Shown in pieces: positions 1 through 9,047 of a stretch of DNA of 64,000 nt (positions within the stretch are counted from its first letter, which is position 1; each line of letters begins with the position of its first letter). A model generated the notes under the pieces. The model had not been told where the DNA came from and searched no databases. It worked only from the letters and a program-made list of their open reading frames with translations. A program made the position numbers and the translations under genes. Location of the stretch: assembly GCA_009746045.1 (NCBI GenBank), contig RPFO01000104.1, positions 1,494,155 to 1,558,154 on the forward strand, in the 5' to 3' direction. Source of the stretch: Mesostigma viride (Eukaryota; Streptophyta; Mesostigmatophyceae; Mesostigmatales; Mesostigmataceae).

Positions 1-256
1 GCTGTGAGCGCTGCAAAAAACGTGCCCCAATCCTGCATCCCTTTACTTGCGATGTCTGACATCACAGTATCGGGGATCCTGGACATGTACACGTGAGAAA
101 GGTAATTATTCTCGATTGCGGGGTTGCCTCCAATATCCGGGAGTTCGACAGCGACGAATCCGCGCAACACGTTTACCAGCTTGGCCATCTCCTTTCGATC
201 GGTCTCACGCACGTCATAGTCAGTTGCATGTTGTACACGCCTGCGAAGGTCGCGCA
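1..256 (-). pseudogene. 3' part of a split viral-type ORF, cut by the window edge
   Basis: Read on the minus strand, this stretch has no stop codon and continues the frame of the ORF at 8,114-8,399 once LTR element 1 and one copy of its ATAGG duplication are removed. Together they give about 180 codons and remain open at the window start, so the C-terminus lies outside. The product is rich in charged residues and I do not recognise a family. The TTG codon made at the junction is split exactly across the insertion point. Neighbouring genes are giant-virus-like, so a viral origin is inferred from position rather than from homology. Confidence 0.6.
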
Positions 257-261
257 ATAGG

Positions 262-877
262 AGTTGAATGAGAGTTTACCACCGAGGGAATCCATGGCTC
301 TTGCAGGAAAGTTGCCTTTATTATAATGAGCAAACACAGACGTAAGTCACGTCAAGTCCGAGACTGCACGTAGCACAGACGACAGGGTCGTTATGCCAAG
401 AGAGCGTGCACGCAAGAGCTAGCGCCCCAGTGTGACCAAGTCACTCATATAGCTTGCTAGGGACGCGTCCAAGTATTCAGCTGCACTGTCACAGCTGAAC
501 TGTCAATCAATTGATTACACAGACTCTGGCACGCCTTTGGCGCGCAGATCTATCAATTGTCCATACGGCTAGTCCTGTGGACCTATCCGTACACTAGTCA
601 GCATCAATTGTCTCATAGGTCCTGGCGCGCTACAGTGCGCCTACCTATCAATTGACCATCAAGTCCTGTACAAGTCCTGTCAACGTCCTGCGGACTATCA
701 AAGTGACACTTGTACATCCTGTGTCCGTACGCGCCCACAGTGGCGCGCCGGGTACTGTCGGCACAGCCTAGGAAACGTCATAACTTTTACGTTCCTTAAC
801 CAAATGAGGCGTTCAAGGTGCCGTTGGAAAGAGCGTAACAATCTCTATCCATCTAACGTAAATCCTTTACGTTAACT
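262..877 (-). repeat. 3' LTR of element 1
   Basis: This 616-bp direct repeat is nearly identical to 7,498-8,113. Since gag and pol read leftward, it is the 3' LTR. Its plus-strand ends are AGTTGAATG and GTTAACT. A polypurine tract lies immediately inside it. Confidence 0.93.
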
Positions 878-899
878 CCAATCCCTTCTTTTCTTTAGG
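878..899 (-). other. Polypurine tract of element 1
   Basis: The minus strand reads AAAGAAAAGAAGGGATTGG directly against the LTR start AGTTAACG. LTR element 2 has nearly the same purine tract at the same place (27,813-27,833), supporting a role as plus-strand primer. Confidence 0.75.
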
Positions 900-1828
900 G
901 ATCACATCCCCTGCCAGGGACCCTTGAAGTAGCTTGAAATGTCCTTCACTCCAGCTTGAAGCTTGAACAGATGTCTTTAATGGCCATTGCCATTCCCCCA
1001 GCCCTTTCTTTTAAGGAACTGGAAAAGAAACAGATCTGCCACAGGGAAAACCATTTCATGAGAAATGGATAAAAACCTATGGAAGTGGCATTACAGAGTA
1101 CCACCAGATATTAGAAACACACAAAATTAAATACATACAGGTTAATTCTATGAGGTCTTCTCCAGGAATTAATCCCATCACCTCGGTAGAGCCTCCAGTA
1201 CAATGACCTTCTGGCGGTGAGTTACATTAATCCCAGATACTAATCCCATAAAACCCAGTACATATCTAATATAAGCACAATAAATCCATGACAATTGAAA
1301 TACCACTTGACAAAGTAAGACGTATTACAATAGTTTCCCCGTCATACTCTCAACAGGTTAGTATTGGCGCCCGTCTTATGGCGCCCGTCTACTTGTCAGA
1401 TGATAAATTGCCACAGCAAACAAATGACAAAATGAAACACATAGGCAACAATTAAATCCTGCCCTGGGGAACTAGGGAAGTCTGAACAGGTAAAACACCT
1501 GAGCAGGCCAGCTTGTAGAAACATAATACCAGGGAATCGAACCCCGCCCTATAAACCCCAGAATAAAGGTTCCCAGACCATTGTGAGAGGTATGTACAAA
1601 TATACATTTCTTTTAAAATAGAATACATGGTCTGTAATGGACCTGTCAACCTTGTGTAGTCAACAGCATGAACCCCAGCCAAAACCTGGCTGTATCCTGA
1701 TTAAAATCAGAGTGAGTGTACCATGGTCCATGAGCCTTAGTACAGACTAAAATACAGGTATTATGCCAGTCACAATGCTGACACTACCACACAATCTGCT
1801 CTCCAATGCCCTATAACCAGGCACCAGC
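900..1828 (-). other. 3' noncoding region of element 1
   Basis: This is about 0.9 kb between the RNase H stop and the polypurine tract, without a convincing ORF. On the minus strand, about 1,530-1,551, it holds GGGCGGGGTTCGATTCCC followed by TGGT. That contains a perfect Pol III B-box/T-arm consensus (GGTTCGATTCC) and is shared with LTR element 2. Confidence 0.6.
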
Positions 1829-2578
1829 TTAGACAGCTTGCTGAGATGGGTCCATCAGAGACTGAAGAACCTTGTATTGCACTGCTGCCTTCTGCACTAG
1901 CTTGGTCAAAGCATCAGCAGGATTGTCAACCCCAGGGATATGCTCAATATTGGCCAAGGAGGACAATTCCTTAAGAAGGAGATAATCCAAGTCCCTACTT
2001 CTGGCCATCTGCCTGTGCACAAACTGCACCATCCCCATGGAGTCTGTTTTTAGAAGAGTGGTAACCTGAAGTGGCCAAGGAGTGTTAGAAGTCATCTGAT
2101 GAAGCAACTCCTTCAGATAAAGGCTTGTGTGAATGCCTTCACAAATAGCCCTGCATTCTGCCACATCACTACTGACAGCCACCCGTTTGTGCAGGCGACT
2201 GAACCAGCTCACCAAACTCCCCAGGCCTTCCTGTCTGAGCACAAAGAGCCCTGCAGCCCTGCCCCTGACCTTGGAGACCTGCCTGCTGTCCATTGAGCTA
2301 TCCACATACAGCTCCATGCAAATGGGTTGTGATAAATCCACTGCAGACAACAGAATGCCAGACGAAGCCCTGACCTGATCAGCCACCTTGGCAGACCCTA
2401 GCTCTGTCAGCATGTCATCAGGCAACCTGGCTATGACCATAAGGTCTGGCCTGGAAATGCCTGCCACCCAAGCAACCATGCCCCTCACCATGGGACACAG
2501 TGCCTGTGTGATGACTGGAGGAAGCTTGCTAATGAGGGTCTCTTGATAATCGTTGCCCCCCACCAGCAGCATACGCCA
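1829..2578 (-). pseudogene. RNase H end of pol, element 1 (out of frame with RT)
   Basis: The C-terminal part of Pol continues here in a different frame from the main pol ORF. Visible signatures are an acidic RNase H strand (ELYVDSSMDSRQ), the SSDVAECRAICEGI segment, TDSMG and a final NPADALTKL, typical of copia-type RNase H. The break falls in a run of seven C on the plus strand (about 2,580-2,587). LTR element 2 reads through the same place without a shift, so this is a homopolymer indel, either real or from sequencing. Confidence 0.8.
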
Positions 2579-5313
2579 CTCCCCCCCTTCTTCACCAGTG
2601 TGGCCTCCATGCCCACAAACAGGAGAGGCTCATTCTCCACCTGCCATTGCTCCCTACCCAGAGGAAACTTGGACTTAATGATGGAGATCAGCTCCTTAAG
2701 CCACGACGTGGGAGCTATCAGATGTAGGTCATCCCCGTGCAGCGAAGCATACACTGGTAGGCCTTCCCATTGCCCCAGAAACAGACAGGGGTCTACAGGA
2801 GAAACCTTCAAGTTGCAATGCTCCTTCAGGAAACGGTTGAGAGTCTCCCTCCAGATTATTGGACTTGACCTCAGGCCCTCCAGGCCCTTGAGGATTTTAA
2901 GGAACTCAGTGTGAATGTCCCTTTTCCATACAGCAGGCACCCTGACATAGAAAGGCGTCTTGCCCTCCCACTTTTCCTGTGCCACATCTGCATCCCCCTC
3001 CAGAAATGCCCTCTTGAAGTCTACCACCACTGAGCCATAGTCCAAGCCCTTGTTGAGAAGGCCTAGAAATACACACAGCAGCAGCCTCCAAGTGTCATGC
3101 AGCATGCCAGGGGTATACAACTCCTCAGCGGTGCACTCACCAGTACCCTTGAACTCATTCAGTACTGGCCTGACGTGTGGTACCTTGACCCCGTCCACCT
3201 CCTTCATCTTGATGACAAACTTGAGCTTGAGTAGACGTCGTGCAGGAGGCAGGTCATTGACAGGTTCCACGCATTTCTTGGAGATCCAGTCCTCCCCAGA
3301 TTTAATCAGACCCAGTGTGACCTGGGGACACATAATGGGAGAGGACATGAGCTTCACCAGGCCTTGGTAGTTTATAGGGCTGTGTCCAGCAAGTGAGTGA
3401 GGACCAATGCCCAAACTGCTTGGATGACTAGCAGCTGGCAATATGAGGTCATCAACCAAGGGCTCCTGCCCCTGGCACACTTGCACACGCTTAACCGTCC
3501 TGGTTACTGCACGTGATAGGTGAGTGGTCCTGAAATTAATCAGTGGGACCTGACCAGCCCCTTCCTTAGTCAGGAGAGAGGACGTGATCACTACCCCATC
3601 CTGGCATAGGAAATTCTGCCCCAGAAGAGCAGGTCCCTGATAGCCCTCCAAGACACAAAAAGCAGTGTCCTGTCCAAGGATAGGAATGGATACCTCACCC
3701 AGTACCTTCACGTGTACCCCGCCACTGAAGTCAGACACAAACTGATAGCTGGGTTCAGTCATGCTGTACCCTGCTGCAGCTCTGGTCCCAATGATGGAAA
3801 CCTGAGAATTAGTGTCTACCTCTAAGGCAGTGTCCAGCCCCAGATTGCCATGCCACCTGAGCTTGGCTACCTTGGGCTGCTTCTTGGCCCTTTGCAGAGC
3901 CCCAATTAATCCAGCCAAACTTGTCCCCCTGGGCTTGGTTAGAGCCTTGGGCTTGACAGTTGACTCCCCAGCTGTTGACCTTGCAGCCTGTTCAACAGGT
4001 ACCTCTGCAACCTGGCCAGGGCTGACAGATTCCCCTGCAACAGATGTGGTCGTTGCATCAGTGATGTCACTTGGGACCTGAAAATCCTGCAGGTCCTGTG
4101 AGCCTTGTGCCTGACTGCCCTCATTCATCAGGTTAGGCTTGACATATGACCAACTCAGCCGGTGCACATGCTTTGGTTCGTCCTCCATGCTGACCAAGCA
4201 TGCGTGGCTAGCTTCATCAACCTGGGTAACCACCCCAGGACTCCAGCTACCACGTTTGCCATAAAGGCTAGGTTCCTTCCAAGCTAGGACCTTCTGACCC
4301 ACTTGTGGCTCCAGCATCTTCCAACCCCGGTCCTTCTCCCTCAGCTTGGCAAAGGTGACATGTGCAGCATGTTTCCAGCCCTCCAGCACATGTGGTGGGC
4401 ACAGGCCATGATATAGACCCATTGGGCTGACAGCAACTCCATCATAGTAGAAGTTAACCCTGCTGTTCAGCTGCTGCTCCACGTTCCTCAGCCATGCACT
4501 CCTGACAAGTGCAGGTGCAGATAAGGGTACCCAGTCTTCAGAGATAATCAATTTCTTGACCTCCTGGATTGCCCTCTCTATAGCACCCTGCTGCCCATGA
4601 GCCTCCCTAGGTGTAACCAGCAACTCAGGAAGGGTGGGATCACCCTTGAGATGCTGAAACTGCATGTCCACCTGGATCCTTGTGGTAGGAAACTTGGCTC
4701 TTACATTCTGCAGGGCAGCCAGCAAGTACCTGTTCTTCATAGAAGGTAAATGCTCCAGCACCTTGTATTTTGTGTACCTGTCCACGCACACCAACAGTTG
4801 CATGCCCCTGATGTGTTGGATATCACACTGCAGATCACCAATGCTCTGAGGTATAGCTTTGGCATGTGATTTCCTGGGCTTGTTGGAGGACAACTGGCAC
4901 TTACACCGTGAGGCAGCTTGCTGACACGCCTTAAGAAGGGGTGCCCTGCCCATACGGAAGGCAAAGTTGTTTGACAGAGAAGTGGCATGCCCAAACATGT
5001 TGTGGATTCGGGCACCCAACTCCTGGTACACAGAGGAAGCAGTCCCTGGCACAGTCAGGACTGTGCTGTCAGGTTGTCCAGCATCACCATGCTGTCTTCC
5101 ATCCTGTTCTGACTCAGAGTCTGAGTCACCCTGCTCATGCCCAACACCTGGACCGCCAGCAGGGACCACATGCATACCACCAGAGGCCTTCACACCCCTC
5201 TGTGGTTGTACATTGGTTTCTCTCAAAATGAGAGGTCCACCCTCGTGCCCAGCACAAGGATGCATGGGGTCAGACATTCTTACAGCTGCACCAGCTGTCA
5301 AGGACGTCTTCAT
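2485..5313 (-). CDS. pol: Pol polyprotein, element 1: integrase, protease-like, reverse transcriptase
   Basis: This 942-codon ORF encodes the enzymes of the retrotransposon. Near residues 105-145 is a His/Cys region (IHNMFGHA ... CKC) like an integrase zinc finger. The integrase core follows, with candidate acidic residues near 159 (CDIQ), 215 (VDMQF) and 244 (GAIERAIQE). Near 499 is a retropepsin-like motif DTNSQVSIIG, with GPALLGQNFL about 90 residues later. The RT has DFKRAFLEGD near 764, GLRSSPIIW near 818 and HGDD near 861. The RT is copia-like, but integrase precedes protease, and the active sites HGDD and DTN depart from the usual YVDD and DTG/DSG. The last roughly 35 residues are out of frame. 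Confidence 0.88.
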   Translation of the reverse strand: MKTSLTAGAAVRMSDPMHPCAGHEGGPLILRETNVQPQRGVKASGGMHVVPAGGPGVGHEQGDSDSESEQDGRQHGDAGQPDSTVLTVPGTASSVYQELGARIHNMFGHATSLSNNFAFRMGRAPLLKACQQAASRCKCQLSSNKPRKSHAKAIPQSIGDLQCDIQHIRGMQLLVCVDRYTKYKVLEHLPSMKNRYLLAALQNVRAKFPTTRIQVDMQFQHLKGDPTLPELLVTPREAHGQQGAIERAIQEVKKLIISEDWVPLSAPALVRSAWLRNVEQQLNSRVNFYYDGVAVSPMGLYHGLCPPHVLEGWKHAAHVTFAKLREKDRGWKMLEPQVGQKVLAWKEPSLYGKRGSWSPGVVTQVDEASHACLVSMEDEPKHVHRLSWSYVKPNLMNEGSQAQGSQDLQDFQVPSDITDATTTSVAGESVSPGQVAEVPVEQAARSTAGESTVKPKALTKPRGTSLAGLIGALQRAKKQPKVAKLRWHGNLGLDTALEVDTNSQVSIIGTRAAAGYSMTEPSYQFVSDFSGGVHVKVLGEVSIPILGQDTAFCVLEGYQGPALLGQNFLCQDGVVITSSLLTKEGAGQVPLINFRTTHLSRAVTRTVKRVQVCQGQEPLVDDLILPAASHPSSLGIGPHSLAGHSPINYQGLVKLMSSPIMCPQVTLGLIKSGEDWISKKCVEPVNDLPPARRLLKLKFVIKMKEVDGVKVPHVRPVLNEFKGTGECTAEELYTPGMLHDTWRLLLCVFLGLLNKGLDYGSVVVDFKRAFLEGDADVAQEKWEGKTPFYVRVPAVWKRDIHTEFLKILKGLEGLRSSPIIWRETLNRFLKEHCNLKVSPVDPCLFLGQWEGLPVYASLHGDDLHLIAPTSWLKELISIIKSKFPLGREQWQVENEPLLFVGMEATLVKKGGSGVCCWWGATIIKRPSLASFLQSSHRHCVPW

Positions 5314-5454
5314 AGGAACCTGTACCTCTCCAGGTGACCTGGGGCCACCATGAACCTGGAGATCACCCTCTTGTTGCCCAGATATAAAATCTGCATTGGA
5401 GCACCTGGCCTCCCCCTTGGGTGAATTAAGGTGTGTAGGGGTTGCCTCAGACAG

Positions 5455-6562
5455 TCACTGCTCCTTGTTGTCTTCTTGCTGACTGCCCTTTGAAGGCTGG
5501 CCTGCCTGGGACTTGTTGTTGTTCTTGTTGTTGTTTTTCTTGTTGCTGCCCTGGCCCTGGGTCTTCTTGAAGCTGGGACACTCCTTCTTGATGTGCCCCC
5601 ACCCCTTGCACAGGTAGCACTGGATCTTTGACTTGCCCTGGCCTCCTCCCCCGTTGTCAGGCGCGTTACCCTGCCTGGGCTTACCACCCACCCTCCTGAA
5701 CACCGACTTGGCATGTGATTGCCCGTCAGGGTCGGGTGAATGGTTGGCCTTCCGCTTGTTGTGGTTGCCCCCACGTCCTCCTTGGCTTCTGTCAGCCTCA
5801 GACGTCTTGGAGCCCCCCTGGGCACGCCCACCTGCGTGGGTAGCCTTCACAGCTGGCATTCCACCCTCAAACAGCTCCTCTGCCTCGAGTGCTTGTTTGA
5901 TTATGACCTTGTAGGCCTTGAGGGTAGAGTGTGGGGCACACATGACCTTTAAAGAGCCACGTGTTGCCTTGTCCAGCCCAGAAACCTTGAGCCAGTTTGT
6001 CAGGGCTATGCTGTCAGCGACATTGAAGCCGTGAGCCCTGCCCTCCTCAACCATTTTACAATAATTGAGGAAGTTCTGGATAAGGTCTCCCTTAACCTCC
6101 CACCCTTGGTATTTATCCTGCCAATGGATCCCCACTTTCTTCCGTTGATCCTCTAGCAGCTCCCTCAGCTCTGCCACGTAGACTGCCCAGGCCTTGTTGG
6201 CCTTCTTGCACTCTCTAGTGAGGTCTTTAATCTGATCTGTGCACTTGCCAAAAGTCTGGCTGCCTATCCAGATCTGATAATAGTTTGTACCACCGTACAA
6301 GCTTGGAAACCCCTCTAGTCCTTCCACAAACTCCTCTGCCTGCTTTGGCTTTGAGTCTGAAGTGACAGGTTGCAGCTGATTAACAATAAGGAGACCCTGG
6401 TGGTGAGATCATATCCAGAACAGCATGTGTAGTATTATTATTCAAAGGGATATTAGTGATTTCTCCGGTGACCCCCACGTCATCTACGTGAGCGGTCCCG
6501 CTACCAGCACCCCCATTATTATTCCCACTGGCTAGGCCCTTGCTACGGCGTCCCTCAGCCAT
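5455..6562 (-). pseudogene. gag: Gag of element 1, CCHC zinc knuckle, one frameshift
   Basis: Gag forms the retrotransposon particle and binds its RNA. The likely start is the ATG at 6,562 (MAEGRRSKGLASG). That frame runs to a stop near 6,380, and the rest of Gag, open through 5,455, lies in another frame, so one shift near 6,385-6,400 is needed. The long part has a helical, lysine-rich capsid-like region, then a basic Gly/Ser tract and a zinc knuckle CYLCKGWGHIKKEC (C-x2-C-x4-H-x4-C), followed by an Asn/Lys/Gln-rich tail. Pol starts downstream in a different frame. Confidence 0.82.
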
Positions 6563-6684
6563 GGTAAACTACACTAGCTGTGTATGGCCCTGAGCTAAGC
6601 AGCTGGAAAACAAAAGACAGGTAGATATGTACAATCTGTCAAAAAGCCGCCTGCCCCGGTGCCGACCGCGCCACCATGCCGAAT

Positions 6685-7470
6685 TCAGTCGAGACCACGA
6701 AAATCGCAGTAGTCGTAGTCGTAAATTGGATCGTTGGCGACAGGCGCAGGCGCCTCCTGGCCTTGCCCAACCTCAATCGTCACCGGAGTTTCGATGACGA
6801 TGGGGTCCAACCGACGTCCCGTCACCGGATCAATGCGGCGACGACGGCGGCGGGTGACGATGCGGAGCGGGTTGGTAAGAATCGTTAGAAAATCCCACCC
6901 GTCCGGCGCCCACTCTCGCAATGCAGACAAGAACGCGACAAGATTGAGCAGCAATTGCCGCTCACGCGTCCGGAAGCCTCGCGACAGCAACTGCAGAATC
7001 GCAAGGTCTTGAAACAGGTTGGTCGTAATCGTCGGAATGACGCCCGAACGAACCGACAGCCAGTTAGCGAGATTGCGCTGGTAACCTGTAAGCGATGAAA
7101 CCGCGTTGTCGATCTCCTCAGAGACCTCGGCAACCGCGCTGGGCGCTTGCAACCCCGCCCGGGTATGGACCTCGAAGTCCGCGAGCAAAGCTCGAATGGA
7201 ATCAAGGTAATCGCGAAACCCCGAAACAATCGAAGGTTGCGGAGGCGGGGGCGGCAGTCGTAGGTTTTGCAGCAGTGCCTGCTGCTGAGCGCGTAGCTCC
7301 GCACTGGACGCTACCGCCTGGTCAACAACACGCTGCCACGCCGGATTAAGAACCGGACGATCTTCACGAACAGGAGTCGTCGAAGGACCAGCCGGAGATT
7401 CGGCGATGTCCGCTGGACTGCCCAAAATTTCAGAATCCCTCGGAATGCGGAACTCCATCGAGTCCGGCAT
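6685..7470 (-). CDS. Extra ORF between 5' LTR and gag of element 1
   Basis: This 261-codon ORF starts at the first ATG after the LTR (MPDSMEFRIPRDSE). It has a Ser/Pro-rich start, a PPPPPQP tract, a long helical middle part (roughly residues 75-200), an Arg-rich stretch (RRRRRRIDP) near 215 and an acidic tyrosine-rich end (DPIYDYDYCDF). I recognise no family. LTR element 2 has a similar-length, differently diverged ORF in the same place, also ending in an acidic tail, so the ORF belongs to this lineage rather than being chance. Function unknown; it might be a regulatory or RNA-binding accessory protein. Confidence 0.7.
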   Translation of the reverse strand: MPDSMEFRIPRDSEILGSPADIAESPAGPSTTPVREDRPVLNPAWQRVVDQAVASSAELRAQQQALLQNLRLPPPPPQPSIVSGFRDYLDSIRALLADFEVHTRAGLQAPSAVAEVSEEIDNAVSSLTGYQRNLANWLSVRSGVIPTITTNLFQDLAILQLLSRGFRTRERQLLLNLVAFLSALREWAPDGWDFLTILTNPLRIVTRRRRRRIDPVTGRRLDPIVIETPVTIEVGQGQEAPAPVANDPIYDYDYCDFRGLD

Positions 7471-7497
7471 TTTTCTTGGTACGAAGATTGTAATACG

Positions 7498-8113
7498 AGT
7501 TGAATGAGAGTTTACCACCGAGGGAATCCATGGCTCTTGCAGGAAAGTTGCCTTTATTATAATGAGCAAACACAGACGTAAGTCACGTCAAGTCCGAGAC
7601 TGCACGTAGCACAGACGACAGGGTCGTTATGCCAAGAGAGCGTGCACGCAAGAGCTAGCGTCCCAGTGTGACCAAGTCACTCATATAGCTTGCTAGGGAC
7701 GCGTCCAAGTATTCAGCTGCACTGTCACAGCTGAACTGTCAATCAATTGATTACACAGACTCTGGCACGCCTTTGGCGCGCAGATCTATCAATTGTCCAT
7801 ACGGCTAGTCCTGTGGACCTATCCGTACACCAGTCAGCATCAACTGTCTCATAGGTCCTGGCGCGCTACAGTGCGCCTACCTATCAATTGACCATCAAGT
7901 CCTGTACAAGTCCTGTCAACGTCCTGCGGACTATCAAAGTGACACTTGTACATCCTGTGTCCGTACGCGCCCACAGTGGCGCGCCGGGTACTGTCGGCAC
8001 AGCCTAGGAAACGTCATAACTTTTACGTTCCTTAACCAAATGAGGCGTTCAAGGTGCCGTTGGAAAGAGCGTAACAATCTCTATCCATCTAACGTAAATC
8101 CTTTACGTTAACT
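7498..8113 (-). repeat. 5' LTR of element 1
   Basis: This is the 616-bp partner of 262-877, upstream of gag in the minus direction. It should hold the element promoter and polyadenylation signals. The ATAGG duplication follows at 8,114-8,118. Confidence 0.93.
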
Positions 8114-8399
8114 ATAGGGCCAGGAGGATATCGTACACGTAAAGGATTGAAACAAACAACCGGAGTTTTTGTTGGAGAGACCGCTGGTCCAGAGCATCTT
8201 TTGGAAACTCTTCTGTAATGTTTCTTTTGTAAATCGGAGCCTCCTCGATTGTGAACTTGATGCCCGGGACGTATGTTGTCAGCCTCTTCATCTCGTATGG
8301 CGTAAACACCTTCTGCGCCAACTCGTAAACGCGTTTCTGGTCTTCGGGTGTTCTCTGAGTAGGGGTCTCGACGATCGATCGAAACGGATACAGCGTCAT
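8114..8399 (-). pseudogene. 5' part of a split viral-type ORF
   Basis: The ATG at 8,399 opens 95 codons before the frame runs into the LTR. Without the retrotransposon it continues at 256 toward position 1. The N-terminus (MTLYPFRSIVETPTQRTPED) is followed by a mixed helical protein with no motif I recognise. A TATA-like AAAAATATATC lies on the minus strand about 20 nt upstream of the ATG, as near other viral-type genes here. Insertional inactivation is seen directly; the function of the intact protein is unknown. Confidence 0.65.
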
Positions 8400-8426
8400 G
8401 TTCTATAGTACCAGCTAGATATATTT

Positions 8427-8810
8427 TTAACGCCTTCGTCGGACTACCCTTTTCTGCGCCACCCTGGATCCCTTGTGCCTGTACCTCCGCGCGGCCAGAT
8501 AGTGTACCCCCGTCGGCATGCCCGAATCCTCAAACGCCGGCATGCCGCTTGGGGGGGCGTAGCTGGTCTCCCCACGCAAAGGCGTGCAGAGCTGGAACCG
8601 GGCATTCGGGTTGACGGCCATCTGCCCACCACCGATGTCGACGTACCGCGGAACAATCTTAGGCATCTTGTTTCCGTATGCAGCCCTCTTTGCGGGGTCA
8701 TACTCATACCAAACCCTAGGGCTCCGGCCCCGTGCGAGGTCCACCCCTAGGCTATACCCCATGGGCCCGCGGAACGATAGATCAGCACGGTTCGACACGA
8801 TCCAGAACAT
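8427..8810 (-). CDS. Unknown small basic viral-type protein
   Basis: The frame is open from a GTG at 8,840, but the first ATG is at 8,810 (MFWIVSNRADLSFRGPMGY), giving about 127 residues. The sequence is rich in Gly, Pro and Arg and ends in a strongly basic tail (RVAQKRVVRRRR), as seen in virion or DNA-binding proteins. It lies head-to-tail 27 bp from the next viral-type gene on the same strand. No family recognised; coding status rests on ORF length, codon pattern and dense neighbours. Confidence 0.55.
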   Translation of the reverse strand: MFWIVSNRADLSFRGPMGYSLGVDLARGRSPRVWYEYDPAKRAAYGNKMPKIVPRYVDIGGGQMAVNPNARFQLCTPLRGETSYAPPSGMPAFEDSGMPTGVHYLAARRYRHKGSRVAQKRVVRRRR

Positions 8811-9047
8811 GGTACTATGGCCTGTCCTAGGGCGTACCACTGTTGAGGGCCCTTGGATATAGTGTCCACGCGGTACTTGTGGGGTGTCCTCTGTGCTCGC
8901 CTGAGGTACAGGGCCGACTCGATTACCCGTACTTTGTGTACGACGAGAGGGCCAGTTTTACGTCCCTTGTGATCCTGGCCCTGGACTAGTCAGCAGGCCG
9001 TGGACTAGTTACTTAAAGTTGTGTGGCCGACATAGCGGTTGTGTGTT
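8811..9047. other. Viral intergenic stretch with an ATG-less open frame
   Basis: Between two minus-strand genes lies a plus-strand frame, about 8,829-8,989, of roughly 52 codons with no ATG. It ends in a plausible peptide (DYPYFVYDERASFTSLVILA). It may be the decayed end of a further viral gene, or chance. Confidence 0.3.

Larger units (their letters stand above)
262..8113 (-). mobile_element. LTR retrotransposon 1 (copia-like RT, unusual architecture)
   Basis: This complete 7.85-kb element has two 616-bp LTRs (262-877 and 7,498-8,113) and a 5-bp target duplication ATAGG at 257-261 and 8,114-8,118. Coding order on the minus strand is an extra ORF, gag with a CCHC knuckle, integrase, aspartic-protease-like domain, reverse transcriptase and RNase H. 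By eye the LTRs differ at three positions, so the insertion is recent. LTR ends are AGTT...AACT rather than TG...CA. It interrupts a viral-type ORF. Gag and pol each contain one apparent frameshift, so this copy may be non-autonomous unless these are sequencing errors in homopolymers. Confidence 0.93.

Noticed and set aside
1527-1620. A complete tRNA gene
   Set aside because: Only the T-arm/B-box matches; no acceptor stem, D-arm or anticodon arm can be formed nearby.
5310-5831. 173-codon minus-strand ORF overlapping the gag end
   Set aside because: A shadow frame of the G/C- and Arg-rich gag tail; no counterpart in element 2.
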